DNA of 64,000 nucleotides, taken from positions 519,565,451 to 519,629,450 of the forward strand of contig OZ010795.1 in NCBI GenBank assembly GCA_963932465.1, in the 5' to 3' direction. The notes below the pieces were generated by a model. The model saw nothing but the letters and a program-made list of their open reading frames with translations, was not told the origin of the DNA and searched no databases. Of the stretch, positions 11,011 to 22,460 are shown piece by piece (position 1 is the first letter of the stretch; each line of letters starts with the position of its first letter). The DNA is from Maratus speciosus. Lineage: Eukaryota > Arthropoda > Arachnida > Araneae > Salticidae. A program made the position numbers and the translations under genes.

Positions 11011-12045
11011 ATAGTGAATATCGATAATATTTTTCAATTACATGGCGATACGACTATATTGACGCTAAAAATAATTTTGGCCAGCTAGAATAGGAAAATC
11101 ACTCATCGTGCGATGTGCGATATGTTAAGTCGATGCTTAACTTCGATCTTCCTTGCATTAAAAATTCCACATATTATGTTATAAAGAGTGCCATAATTAA
11201 AAGGTAAATAAATTCTTTTAATATTTGCAAAACAAATTAATAATGAATATTATGTATGTATATTATTAGCAGGCTCCTTCTGCTACGCTAATCGGTTTCT
11301 CCAAGCGAAACCGGAATTAAATGAATTATTTCGGTGAATTTCACCTTGTGTTTTAAAGCAATATGGAATTTTACCTGAAATGTCCTTTTGAGTTGGAAAA
11401 AACTATGCGAACATCATTCCGCTATTAGATTTTCTAATGTGTTAGACAAAATTTGGGCGGTTTAGGACAAACTTTTTCCTTAAACATTTGTATAGGGTGT
11501 GACAAAGAATGATAGAATGACATGCATGCAATATACTACAACCTTCCCAGAAAAGTATCTAACTAACAATGAAAGTACCATTAAATTCCGTTCATTTAAA
11601 CTTTTTGAAAGTGTTTATATTTCATAATCGGAATAACTTGATTACAGAACTTTCCCTCATTGCTCTATAACAAAGCAAAAAAGCAGCCTAGAACTATATT
11701 GAATATACTAAAACCTTCTGTGAAACATTATCTAACTAAGACTACACGTCTCATAAAAATTCGTAAAGTAGAATTTATAATAAGTAAAAATTAAATTTAA
11801 AAATAAAAAAAAACCGACTGCTTAAAAAACACATTAATTAATTATTTCTCATCAATATGAAACTATTTTTTATATTACTTACCTATTTCTTTTATTTACT
11901 TATATTGATGACTTTTAAGTTGTGATTAATTACTGTTAATTCCTATCTATAAACACTGTTTTCATGAGGCCTATAGATGTCTATGAAGGTTAGAGTTGCA
12001 GTAAAGCTAGAGATCCTACCTACACAACTTCTAGGTCGTATAATA

Positions 12046-13579
12046 CACTGCTCAAAACAATTAAAGGATATTGCAGTGTTATGTGGATTTTGTATCTGGT
12101 AAACTCTTTACCTGACTGATACATGGTCGACAGACATAGTAGGTTATATGAAAATAAATTACACATGTTTGGCAGAAAAAAATGCATTTTATTGCGCATT
12201 TGTGTACTAAAGGAAAAAAAAAAACACAATTTGTGCATATGAGAAAAAAAGAATAAGAAAAGGTGTTTTCTTCAAAGATAATCATTTTCAGTAGGGGGTA
12301 TGGTTTGCACGGGCGGCCAGCAACGTTGAACACCTTTGAGGCATGGACTCAATGAGGCTATTAATGACGAGTTGGGGTATTCTGCCCCACTCTTCCAGAA
12401 GAGCTCTTTCCAGTTCTTGGAGAGTTTGTGGGGGTTGTTGGCGGCCAGAAACTCGTCTTCCTAGAGCGTCCCAAACGTGCTCGATTGGATTCATGTCTGG
12501 AGAACACGCTGGCCATTCCATTCGAACGATTCCTTTCTCGAAAAGGAAATCCTCCACCAGGTTTGCACGATGTGGCCTGCAGTTATCGTCCATTAAAATG
12601 AAGTTATCTCCGATTGCTGCAGCGTAAGGGACTACAATAGGTCTGAGGATCTCATCCCTATATCGGCGACCAGTCAGAGCTCCATCTCGAATGATGTAGA
12701 GGTCAGTGCGCCCGTCAATGGAGATGCCACCATACACCAACACTCCTCCACCACCAAATCTGACACTTTCGTGCACGAACGCAGGATTATTCCTACTGCC
12801 ACGGTCCCTCCAGATGAAAATACGCCTATTATCCGGATGCACAGAAAAACGGGACTTGTCAGAAAACAGAATATTGCTCCATTCATTTTTCCTCCAGTTG
12901 ACATGCTCGGTTGCCCACTCCCTGTGGTCGCGACGAAGCCTTGATGTTAATCTAACAGATACCATCGGTCGGCGAGCATACAGACCTACAGCATGGAGCC
13001 GGTTTCGGACAGTCTGAGTTGAAATCGTGGTGCCTGTAGCCGAGCGAAGGTGTTGTTGGAGAAGAGTAGCGTTCATGGTTCGGTGTCTCCGAGCTGTTAA
13101 CGCTAAATACCGATCTTCATTGGGCGTTGTTGCCCGTCTACGACCTTTCCCTGGTCTTCGGCCTGCACATCCACTCTCCAAAAAACGGTTCCAGATCCTG
13201 GAAATGACACTTTGTGACACTCCAATGGCTTGCGCTACTTCGGCTTGAGTTTGGCCCCCTTCTAACCTACCAACAATTCTCAAAGCTTCTGAATCTGTCA
13301 AATGACTTCGCTGAGACATCGTACTCATCGAAACAAAGCAATCACTGAATGCCGATCATCCTTGTCTTCATTCTCTTTTATCCAGTTGAAAGTCAAATTT
13401 CATTCGCTGCCGCTGAAGCGACGTTTTTGACGTCGAACTCAAAATTTGCATACTCTACAGTTTGAAAACCTGAAAAATTTGCATTTGTGATTCTCTTCTT
13501 CTATTTTCGGCAAAAAAATTTCGTTTATATCTTTATTTTATATAAAACTTCAAATATCCTTTAATTGTTTTGAGCAGTG
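12046..13579 (-). mobile_element. Complete Tc1-like (Tcb1-type) DNA transposon
   Basis: The element is 1534 bp. The left terminus starts CACTGCTCAAAACAATT, and the right terminus is its exact inverse over 27 bases (12046-12072 and 13553-13579). A TA dinucleotide flanks each side (12044-12045, 13580-13581), the signature target duplication of Tc1/mariner insertion. A single uninterrupted transposase gene lies on the minus strand between the repeats. Its base composition is clearly more GC-rich than the surroundings. Perfect terminal repeats and an open gene point to a recent insertion. Confidence 0.93.
12288..13328 (-). CDS. Tc1/mariner transposase, DD34E, apparently intact
   Basis: This 346-residue protein would bind the terminal repeats of its own element and cut and paste it into TA sites in the nucleus. 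Residues about 8-50 form a helix-turn-helix (GQTQAEVAQAIGVSQSVISR), followed by a basic GRRPGKGRRR linker and a second DNA-binding region to about residue 120. The catalytic triad is visible. Asp157 sits in ILFSDKSRF, where the family usually has SDESRF, so Lys replaces Glu next to the catalytic residue. Asp248 is in ILMDDNCRPH. Glu283 is in SPDMNPIEHVW, with exactly 34 residues between the last two. Length matches the usual 340-350. A second Met at position 4 is an alternative start. It has no internal stop. It is the only coding region here that looks functional. Whether it is active or expressed cannot be judged from sequence alone. Confidence 0.93.
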   Translation of the reverse strand: MSTMSQRSHLTDSEALRIVGRLEGGQTQAEVAQAIGVSQSVISRIWNRFLESGCAGRRPGKGRRRATTPNEDRYLALTARRHRTMNATLLQQHLRSATGTTISTQTVRNRLHAVGLYARRPMVSVRLTSRLRRDHREWATEHVNWRKNEWSNILFSDKSRFSVHPDNRRIFIWRDRGSRNNPAFVHESVRFGGGGVLVYGGISIDGRTDLYIIRDGALTGRRYRDEILRPIVVPYAAAIGDNFILMDDNCRPHRANLVEDFLFEKGIVRMEWPACSPDMNPIEHVWDALGRRVSGRQQPPQTLQELERALLEEWGRIPQLVINSLIESMPQRCSTLLAARANHTPY

Positions 13580-16411
13580 TATTTAAACGGAGCTGCTGAC
13601 TGTAAAATAGTCAATGAAACATCGTCTTCATTTTGAAAGACCTATCCAATGATATGCCATTCCATAGGGTGTGTAAAAATATTTTTTCGTCCCTATCGCC
13701 ATTTTGTATTTTACGGCCGCCATTTTGAAGTTATATAGACAAAACCTAGCCCATAACCATCGGACGGTCAAGCCGAATCGATAGAGACCTCATTCATTAA
13801 AATCCATCCAGCCGTTGGGATGTTTCGAGGGTATACAGAAGTCCACATACCCCGATACGCGGGAAAAACATAACCCTTCTTGGCAGTCGCGTAAAAAGGC
13901 GCATCTTTCATAATCTGATTCACCTAATTATATAACTTTCCCCCATAATTTTATGACTAAGAATTCAGGAATGGGCGAAAAAACGTACACTAAAATTCAC
14001 CAACTAGTGAAGAATAAGTAAATATCAATCTATACTCCTATTATAAAGAGGAAAAAATTGTCTATTTGTAGGAGGGAGTCTCTGGAACTACCGAACCGAT
14101 TGCAAAAGTAATGGTATCAAAATGATGCTGTTAGTCCAACTTAGAACATAGGCTATATCTTATGTCGGTGCCACTACCCCAAAGGGGGTGTAGGAACAAA
14201 AAACGTTCTAAAAATGCGATTTTAGCGTTACTGAAGGGCCTAGAAATATGAAATTTTGAATATTAGTTACTTATAAGATATAAATGATGTCTAAGAACAG
14301 TTCTTAAACAATTCGAAATTTAAAAGGGGTGAAAATGCACAAAAAGCGTTCTAAAAAACGTTCTAAATGGTAGTTTCTACACAATCTCAGGAAATACCAA
14401 ACCGATTTAAAAAATATTGGTGTCAAAATGATGGTGACAACGCTTGCTCAAAGATAGGCTATGTTTTATGTCGGTGTCACTACCCCAAAGGGGGTGCAGG
14501 AGCAAAAAACGTTCTAAAAATGCGATTTACGTGTTACTGAAGGGCCTAGAATTCTGAAATGTGAAATATTAGCTACCTATTAGATATAAAGGATTTCTAA
14601 GAACAGTTCTTAAACAATTCGAAATTTGAAAGGGGTGAAAATGCGCGAAAATCGTTCTAAAAAACGTTCTAAATGGTGGTTTCTACACAATCTCAGGAAA
14701 TACCAAACCGATTTAAAAAATAATGGTGTCAAAATAAGGGTATCAAAATGACGGTGACAACCCTTGCTCCAACATAGATTATGTTTTATGTCGGTGCCAC
14801 TACCCGAAAGGGGGTGCGGGAGCAAAAAACGTTCTAAAAATGCGATTTTTGCGTTATCGAAGGGCCTAGAAATATGAAATTTGAAATATTAGCTACTTAT
14901 TAGATATAAAGGATTTCTAAGAACAGTTCTTAAACAATTCGAAATTTAAAAGGGGTGAAAAAGCGCGAAAAGCGTTCTAAAAAACGTTCTAATGGTGGTT
15001 TCTACAAAATCTCAGGAAATACCAAACCGATCTAAAAAATAATAGCGTCAAAATGATGGTGACAACCCTTGCTCCAACATAGGCGATGTTTTATGTCGGT
15101 GCCACTACCCTAAAGGGGGTGCAGGAGAAAAACGTTCTAAATTGCAGCTTTAGCGTTACGGAAGGGCCTAGAATCGTGAAATTTGGAATGGTAGTTAGTT
15201 ATAACACATCAATGATCGCTAAGGACATTTCCTAAAAAAATCGAAATTTAAAAGGGGGTCAAAATACGCAAAAAGCGTTGTAAAAAACTTTCTAAATTGC
15301 GATTTCTATGTAATCTCTGGAAGTACTGAACCGATTTCAAATATAATGGTGTAAAAATGATGGTGACAGATCTTGCTACAAGATAGGCTACACTTATAAC
15401 TGTTTCCACTATCCCAGAGGAGATGCAGGAGCAAAATGAGCGAAAAGCATTCTAAAAACGTTCTAAATGCCGATTTGTAGGCAATATCTCAGGAAGAATG
15501 AATCTGATTTCAAACGTAACGGTAGGAAATTGATGCTGACAGCCCCTGCTCTAACATAGACGCTATTTTATGTCGTTATTACTATCACCAAGACGTTGCA
15601 GGAGCAAAAAAGCGTTCTAAATTTCGATTTTTGTGATCGGTAGGGGCTAGCAACTTAAAATTAGGCAAGGTACATATTTATTAGATATAAATGATCTTTA
15701 AGAACAGTTTCGAAAAAATTGGAATTTTAAAAAGGGGTGAAAATGCGCGAAAAGCGTCCTAAAAACGTTCTAAATTGCGATTTCTACTCAATCTAAGGAT
15801 ATACCAAAGCTATTTCAAAAGTAATGTTTGCAAATCAATGGTGACAGTCCCTGTTATAACATAGGTTATATTTTATGTTGCTGTCACTACCATCAGAGGG
15901 TTGCAAAAGCAAAACATGCTCTAATTTGCGTTTTTTGCACAACTGAGGGGTGTGACACTTTGAAGTATGGCATGGTATTTACTTACAAGATGCAACTGCT
16001 TTCTAAGAACAGTCGAAAGAAAATTCCAAATTTAAAAAAATGAAGTGAGTGAAAAGTGTTATAAATTACATTTTTTAAGCAAACTTATAAATCACCAAAC
16101 CGATTAAAAAAATAATGATGACAAATTTTGGTGATAGAACCTGCTCCAACATAAGCTATATTTTATGTCTGTTCCACTACCACCAGAGGGTTGCAGGAGC
16201 TAAAAACTTTCTAAATTGCGATTTCTGTGATACTGAAAAGGCTAGAAACTTTAAATATGACATGGTAGTTACTTATAAAATATAGATGCCCTCGAAGGAA
16301 CGTCGAAAATAAATTCGAATTAAAAAGGGGTGAAGCGAAGGGGAGGCGCGAAAAGCATTCTAAAAAAGTTCTAAATTACGATTCTATGCAATTTCAGGGA
16401 ATATAAACCGA

Positions 16412-18209
16412 TTATTATACATAGAATGACACAAAATGTATAACGCTTCCGGGGTTGAACTCATCCGTTTCCTGATAATCCAAACGCGGCCACGTTAGGC
16501 TTAAGTATTCCGATGCCGTATTTGCCGACTGCCTTATTTAATCTGTCTATCTATTTGTTGTGTAACATATTCTTCTTCAATTTTTCTCAAACCTTCAAAA
16601 AGTATACAATTATAACGCTTTAAGATCTAATTTAAAAATAACCAGATACCAACAACAGGGTTCCGATGTATACAAGCGATTACCGTTGCCATTCATAAGC
16701 ACAAATTACAAATCCAAAAACAAATGAATGACTCTTTCAGCTATTCATTAAATGCTCTTAAAATATTTTGCAAAAGCATATTAATATTTTGAAATACGTT
16801 TTTCACTTTTGTTTACATTTATTTACAGTTTGAATTCAGTATACATGGTTAAAAATATCGCGAAAATTACCTCTGTTTTTCAAGGCTATCTATTTTCTGA
16901 CCAATGAGAACACTTTATGGTGTTCAGTGAATATAGCTATATTCGGTGATTCATTCCCGTGAATTATTTTGTACCGGATTAATGTTTCCTTTCTAAAAAC
17001 AAACGTATTTCAAATTATTTAAAAGCTTTATTATGGTTTTACAAATATTTTAAGAGCAAAATCGGATGTCGACCGTATTTTTTAATGATTCGCTCAAAGA
17101 GTCATTCAACTGCTTCTGGATTTGGAATTTGTGTTGTACATGTGGCATCACGACACACGAGTGAATGTTGATTTGATTTTCAATCTTAAAACGTTGAGTA
17201 AAACGTGCTTTCTTTTCCACTATTCGCAAAAGTTACATTTTTAGACAGATTATTCAGAATAAATTAATATTTATAAGAGATTACATTCAATTATCTAATA
17301 TTCCGCTGCGATAACTTGAGTTAAAATTAGATTGGTAGCTTTATCTATCCCTACATGAAAGTAAACAAACAATTGATTCATTCGTCTTGAACTTTTAAAA
17401 TATTAAAACAAACGTTTATATGCTCTGTTGCGCCACCTGTCGGTAGTTAAAAAAAAGAAATTCTCTTTTTAAAATGTTTTTTGAATTCTGAAGACATTGG
17501 GGGGAAAAATGAATATTTCTTATAAAATGAAATTAGAATATCAGAAATATGTAATGCCGTGTATTACATATATATATATGTATATATATCAATGCATTAT
17601 TATAATAAATAAAATTTTGTATTTTGTAGGGAAAATAAATTTGTAATTTAATAACAGAATTTGGGAAAATAAATTGTTAATGTAATTAACAGTTGCGATT
17701 TACTTATGTGATAAAAGATGATTTTTAATTATCAAAATTTATTACAGGTTTCTTTTATGCATGTTTAAAAAAAATCGGGATTTTCTCTGTTCAACTTTTT
17801 AAAATTTAAGTTATATAATTATTATTTTGGCAATTAATAAAAACAAATAAACCTTCTGTTGGAATTGTCTTTTATTTTACCACATACCATCAGATAAAAT
17901 AGTTAATTGACAATATGTTTTAAAATAACATTATTAGTACTAATTTGAATGTTTTTGTGAAATATTTCTTCAAATTTTGTGAGTGAAGTTCATTTGCATA
18001 CTTTATATCAGTATTCTACCAATTCAATTAATAATTTTCTTGCCAATTAAATTTCAATGAAAAGTGGGCTGTTTTTACTTTACCCCACCTGACCCTATTA
18101 ATCAGACAAGACAAAATTTATTACTTCATAATTCTTTTTATAATGCAATGCTATATAATTTTTTTTGAAAATGCAAACACGTCATTCTGACGGGCTATAT
18201 TCTAGTAAC
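16412..18209. mobile_element. 1.8-kb insertion within Helitron H1, containing a foldback
   Basis: Helitron copy H2 runs straight through the equivalent point (near 46715), so about 1.8 kb here is inserted. AGAATGAC at 16423-16430 is inverted as GTCATTCT at 18181-18188, near the two ends. The right edge reads CGTCATTCTGACGGGCTATATTCTAG, a small stem followed by CTAG, which resembles a Helitron 3' end, but I find no matching TC start. A short run of small direct TA repeats is at 17566-17590. No coding region was recognised. Confidence 0.6.
16690..17150. repeat. Imperfect foldback with arms of ~120-150 bp
   Basis: The left arm, about 16690-16810, contains AAATCC, GAATGACTCTTTCAGC, ATGCTCTTAAAATATTTTGC and TTTGAAATACGTTT in that order. 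The right arm, about 16995-17150, carries their inverted forms (AAACGTATTTCAAA, AAATATTTTAAGAGCAAAA, AAAGAGTCATTC, GGATTTGGAATTTGTG). The centre holds the perfect palindrome GAATATAGCTATATTC at 16929-16944. Confidence 0.65.
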
Positions 18210-19459
18210 AGTAATAGTTGCGAATCAATGGTAACAGTCTCTGATCCTACACAGGCTATATTTTATGCCGGTGATTCTACCACCTGGGGTTCACAGGAAC
18301 AACAAACTTTCTAAAAAGGGGCTTTAAAAGCTTTTTAAATTACGTTTCTGTGGAATATTAGGAAATAACAAACCGATTTCAAAATTAATATTGGCAAATT
18401 AATGGTGACAGTTCCTGTTTCAACATAACCCTTTATGTTGAGAGAGGTGGTAGGACTTGGAATTTGACATGATGGTTAATTTTAAGATGTAAGAAGATGG
18501 TTTCTAAAAAATTCAAAACTTCAAATGAATACTGAAATGAGCGTATTAATTGAGCATAAAAGTTTCAAAATATTTTCTAAATTATCATTTATTTATTTTT
18601 ATTTCATTTTATTAATTTAAGTCTCATTTCTGCCTAATGCAGTGTAATAAGGATGTTTAATCAAACTGTGTTTTAAATAGTAATTTTTGAATTATTCCTA
18701 AAAGTAATAAGTACCTTTTAATGAAATAAAATATTACCTTTTAATAAAATAAAAATTTACTTAGTACCTTTTAATAAAAATTAGACACATAAATATCACT
18801 TGGCATATTTCAAATATTACGCGAGCAAAGCCGCGGGGTTTGCTAGTGAAATAATAAAAATCAATTGAATTAGGTTTTATCTTTTACTTAAATTTTATGT
18901 TTCTTTATAAAATACTTTATTACTCTAACAGAAATCTCCCGGCTATTATCCAAAAAGATATATTAAAAACGAATTAAATTCGTTTTGCAAAAACAGCTAC
19001 ATTCTGTTTATCTCTTTAACAAGCTCTTTTGAATACAAGCCATTGCACTTTGTAAAGCATTTCCTTTGCATTGTTTTCTTGCAGTGTCACGGGAAATTGA
19101 ATATATTCCATTAAACATTCCACTAGGGAAAGGCAAATACATACGGAAACCGTATGGTTTTGATAGGATGGATGAATAATTGGGACAGAGATTCAGTAAT
19201 TGCATTATCGTATGTTTGTACTGAATAAAACTTTGCTAGATTTTGAATTGAAGGAAATAAAAATTGAAGATTAATGCTTAATGTTAGCATATTCATATCA
19301 TTAAAACGAACGATGTCTTAAAAAAAGAATAATTCAGGAATTTCTATTTAGACAAAAATTATATAAAAAGACGACCGAATCTGTGTAGAAAATAAAAAAT
19401 ATGTTGAAAGGTAGATTTTACGATTGCTGTTACCATTATATGTTTCTTGGATGAAACAT

Positions 19460-20570
19460 TGTACAAAAAGGTAACCACCTAATATTATTTCATTTAAAAC
19501 TTTTCATTTTGTCATTTAAGGAATGTCATAAATAAGCAGTGAATGTCTATTTTATCAAATAAAAAATATGGCTAATCTGACTTTAGAACACACAGTATTC
19601 AAGAAAATCAACGAGCAAATAATACCATTTCGTACGGCAGCTATTCACCATTTAATTATAAAAACTTGCAGCTTATAATTTTTATTTAAGGAGAGATTCA
19701 GATCTCTTCACGTGATAATTCATAGATAGAACTTAATACTATAACTAGAAAACAGGAATTCTGCTTTATCAGAATTTAGTGTCGCCCCAGATGAAACAAA
19801 AATGTATATATAAATAGTACAAAACACATTTAAATTTTAAGCCTTACAGCGCACGCTTTTATTTTATGTAAAATGACGTCATTCGCATCCGCTTAAGAAT
19901 TCCACTCTTAAACATGTACAGTAAAGTTGCATAGGACGTCACTATTGCGAAATAATACACAAATGCAGCAAAAAGATGCCGTCATTAAAGAAACCCGTCA
20001 AAAAAATACGCCTATCTCATAATTCATAGGCATTCATTTATTTTTAACATTAATATAGATATACTTAAAATTAAATATAGTTTATAATAGCACCATGTTT
20101 TAACAGAAATCATTCGTTTAATATTTTTTTCAAAATAGCACGTATTTTAATTACATTTTCTTTTGGTTGTTATGAAAAAATGGCAACAAAAATATATAAT
20201 TAATTTTTTACAGCCATTTTTCCTTTACTTTCTAAATAAATGGAGTACTTCCGTTGCCAATATTAAGTAAATGGCTCCAAAAACTACAAAAAATTTAATA
20301 TTTCAAAAATAAATGGAGATGCAGTTTTGAAACAAATTGTATTTAAAAGTACTTTTTTCCCCCAAATATGACGGTATAAAAACTGAAAATGTACGATCCT
20401 TAGAAGTTAAAAAAATTACTATAGAGTATTTAATCAAACTGCTTTGTTTTACGGCTGGCTTCTGTAAGGTAACGTTATTTTTTGAAGACGAAACAAAATA
20501 AGTTGGGAGAAAGAAATTGCATACCGTACCGATGGCTAAAAGATAGCGTCACTGAGAATTGGTTCCTACT
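19460..20570. other. AT-rich spacer with one dispersed repeat
   Basis: No gene was recognised. The segment 20210-20420 (CTTTACTTTC..ACTTCCGTTGCC..GTATTTAAAAGTAC) has a related copy at about 32530-32720, so it is part of a dispersed repeat of unknown class. Confidence 0.45.
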
Positions 20571-20572
20571 TA

Positions 20573-20952
20573 CTGGGCGTTTCAAAAGTTCGGTGCGAAA
20601 GTAAAACGCGATAAAAAAAATGATATAAGGGTCGAAGCGATATGCGGTTTGCAGATAAATATTCAGCGTGGTACGGGATTTTGCATGACATCAACATAAA
20701 ATTTAGTTCAAAATCTATTCTATTTGTTAATCCAATTTTGTTGATTCAGTTTTTTGATACAACATAAAATTTAGTTCAAAATCTATTCTATTTGTTGATT
20801 CAATTTTTATCTAAATAACTCAGTAATTTTTATTTAGATAAAAATTAGATTAAAAGACGATCGAATACGGGTCGAAGATTAAAAATATGTTGAAAGATAC
20901 ATTTTACGATTGCTGATGGAATTATTTCGCACCGAAATTTTGAAACACCCAG
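20573..20952. mobile_element. 380-bp TA-flanked MITE
   Basis: The ends are CTGGGCGTTTCAAAAGTTCG and the inverse of CTGGGTGTTTCAAAATTTCG, about 28 bp with two mismatches, flanked by TA on both sides (20571-20572, 20953-20954). Inside are two copies of ACATAAAATTTAGTTCAAAA 69 bp apart (about 20694 and 20763). There is also a 17-bp-stem hairpin at about 20803-20846, and a segment (about 20840-20925) matching the 3' part of F2 (ACGATTGCTG type). No coding capacity. Confidence 0.75.
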
Positions 20953-21502
20953 TATTAGATTAATTAATTATTTTCAAAACCACGGTGTTTCCCGCAAGAA
21001 CATCTGAACAAAGAATAATTACTGCAAGATGAATTACATACCTGGCTATTTTCAGGAACTGCGACACGCTCTTTAGAAATAAATTCGTTTTCTCCCTCCA
21101 CAGCGAAAGTGAAGAATTTCCTGAGTGCAAAAATTGACGTCATGACTAACCCGGTGAAATTAACTGCAATATTAAAAAAAATGGATATAAGTGAACGTGA
21201 ATTATTTTATATTATTGTTTCATTATTCTGTAGAGCATTTCTTTCCAAATTTTGGGAAGCTCCATGGAGGCTGAATCCTTGCATATATTTTCACTGTTTA
21301 AGAAGATCTCTATTGATTCTCGGATAATGTATGACAAAAAAAAAATATCTTGATGGATAAAATTATTCTACTATTTTTAAAAGTAATTTGTAAAGTTATT
21401 TGTCATATAGTCTGTCTAAATCTGTAATTTTCTTGTTGTATTTGATGTCTGCTATATTTTCTTTGATACTATTTTGAGATTTCTGTTTGTCATTTCTATA
21501 TA

Positions 21503-21952
21503 CCGGGTGTCCCAAAAATGACTGATGGATTTTAAAATTCCATAACTTGCAAACGGTGACAGATATTACATTTTTTTTAGCAGGAGTGTTATATAAAATG
21601 TCACGAGTTTTTATGCTGGGATTCTTAATTTTAGTTACAAATAGCATCGATAGATGGCGCTGAAATCGATAAAAGCTAAATCCAGACTCGATTTTTTGGT
21701 CTTTCTCTTCTTCCATGCGAAGAAGAGAGTTTAAAATGTATTGAATGGATCCCGAAGTACCAAAAATCGGGTCTGCACTGAGAACCTATTTCTCTCAGCG
21801 CCATCTATTGTTTGAAAGTCGAACTAAAATCAAGAATCACATTACAAAAACTCCTGATATCATACATAATCCTCCTGCAAGAATTTTTTAATATCTGTCA
21901 CCGTTTGGAAGCTATTGAACTTAAAAATCCATGTGTCATTTTTGGGACACGG
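21503..21952. mobile_element. 450-bp mariner-type MITE with long inverted repeats
   Basis: The left end CCGGGTGTCCCAAAAATGAC and right end (inverse) CCGTGTCCCAAAAATGAC begin arms of about 150 bp. Both arms contain the GGTGACAGATATTA, CAGGAGT/CAGGAGG and ATAGATGGCGCTGA segments. A TA precedes the left end; the right end lacks an obvious TA and has a 2-bp gap. The short open frames across it are not genes. Confidence 0.7.
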
Positions 21953-22129
21953 CAAAATTGCACAGTTTACATCTTCTTTGGTGAAAGGTATTCCATATAC
22001 CCTTGATAATTAATTTGGTTCTGCTGTGTCTATTTTCTTACATACTATGTTTTTTTTAAAAGAAGGTGGAACAGTGCAATTTTATGTAGGAATGACAACC
22101 ATATTTGTCAAAATGACAAACCATATTTT

Positions 22130-22458
22130 GAACGTTGTGGAAACGTTTGGAAACATTCACCAGGTCCCGCGAGATGAAATTTCCGGAGTGTACAACATTC
22201 CATTTGTTGCTAAAAATTATCAATAGCTCGAATATATTAGGATGACGACTCGAAAGTTAAAAGATCAGATAAATGAAGAAAAAAGTGTCCCACGTATCAA
22301 TAGACCAGCTACCGATATTTTGCAGATTTTATCAAAACTTGAACATTAAAATTGATTTAAATAATGCAAAAATTATATGCCCTATGAAGAATTGTGACGA
22401 ACTAACAATCCGCGAATCTATTGAAATTGTAAACAGGAGTGAAAAAGCAAGCTCGAAA
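22130..22458 (+). pseudogene. Penelope-like element, GIY-YIG endonuclease C-terminal remnant (copy 1)
   Basis: Penelope-like retroelements encode a reverse transcriptase joined to a C-terminal GIY-YIG nuclease that nicks target DNA. Here the nuclease begins with EISGVYNIPF (GVYNIP at 22185-22202), the GIY part. It continues after an in-frame TAG at about 22224 with LEYIRMTTRKLKDQI, the YIG part, and after a shift of frame ends with NNAKIICPMKN and LTIRESIEIVNR. The last block matches the conserved IREAIEI segment of the family and is closely similar to copy 2 at 43896-44186. No reverse transcriptase domain was seen upstream. The 3' side is cut by a foldback element at 22461. It is dead because of the stop, the frameshift and the truncation. 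Confidence 0.7.
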
Positions 22459-22460
22459 TA

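Larger units (their letters stand above)
11775..13900. mobile_element. Unclassified ~0.6-kb insertion in F2, itself hosting the Tc1 element
   Basis: Comparison with F2 copy B shows that 11775-13900 is an insertion. Without the nested Tc1 element it is about 590 bp. Its left part begins with an A-rich tract followed by AAAACCGACTGC. Its right part contains ATCCATCCAGCCGTTGGGAT, a phrase resembling the CCAGCCGTT motifs of many arthropod non-autonomous repeats. I cannot assign a class. Confidence 0.45.
14029..18846 (+). mobile_element. Non-autonomous Helitron with internal tandem units (copy H1)
   Basis: The 5' end is TCTATACTCC and the 3' end is CGGGGTTTGCTAG (CTRR type). It is preceded by a short GC-rich stem region (GCAAAGCCGCGGGGTTTGC), and the insertion lies between A (14028) and T (18847), as Helitrons do without target duplication. 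The interrupted F2 sequence confirms both junctions. The interior is a series of diverged units, mostly ~305 bp, each containing phrases such as AGGAAATACCAAACCGATTT and ATAGGCTATGTTTTATGTCG; unit landmarks lie near 14149, 14455, 14770, 15080, 15383, 15557, 15860, 16150, 18251 and 18424. No Rep or helicase is encoded. A foreign segment of about 1.8 kb sits at about 16412-18209. Confidence 0.85.
11075..19460 (+). mobile_element. F2 repeat family, copy C, split by two large insertions
   Basis: The left end is TTTTGGCCAGCTAGAAT at 11075. F2 sequence runs to about 11770, resumes at about 13905 (TCATAATCTGATTCACCTAA), is cut again at 14028/14029, and resumes at 18847 (AAAATCAATTGAATTAGG) to about 19460. 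Joining these parts reproduces copy B in order and length (about 1.44 kb). The insertions are a ~2.1-kb segment containing the Tc1 element and a 4.8-kb Helitron. F2 is therefore the oldest layer at this site. Confidence 0.65.

Noticed and set aside
12343..13248. Several open frames on the plus strand and in another minus frame
   Set aside because: They are antisense or shifted shadows of the intact Tc1 transposase at 12288-13328.
18181..18209. A second Helitron 3' end (CGTCA-TTC-TGACG stem followed by CTAG)
   Set aside because: The stem and CTAG fit, but no TC start is found at the other end of the insertion, so I list it only as an unclassified insertion.
14029..18846. A CRISPR-like or satellite array, because of regular repeats
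   Set aside because: The units are ~305 bp, diverged, lie inside a Helitron with defined termini, and have no unique spacers of constant length.
21109..21716. Open frames of 72 and 106 codons
   Set aside because: No domain was recognised, and the second crosses the terminus of a MITE at 21503.
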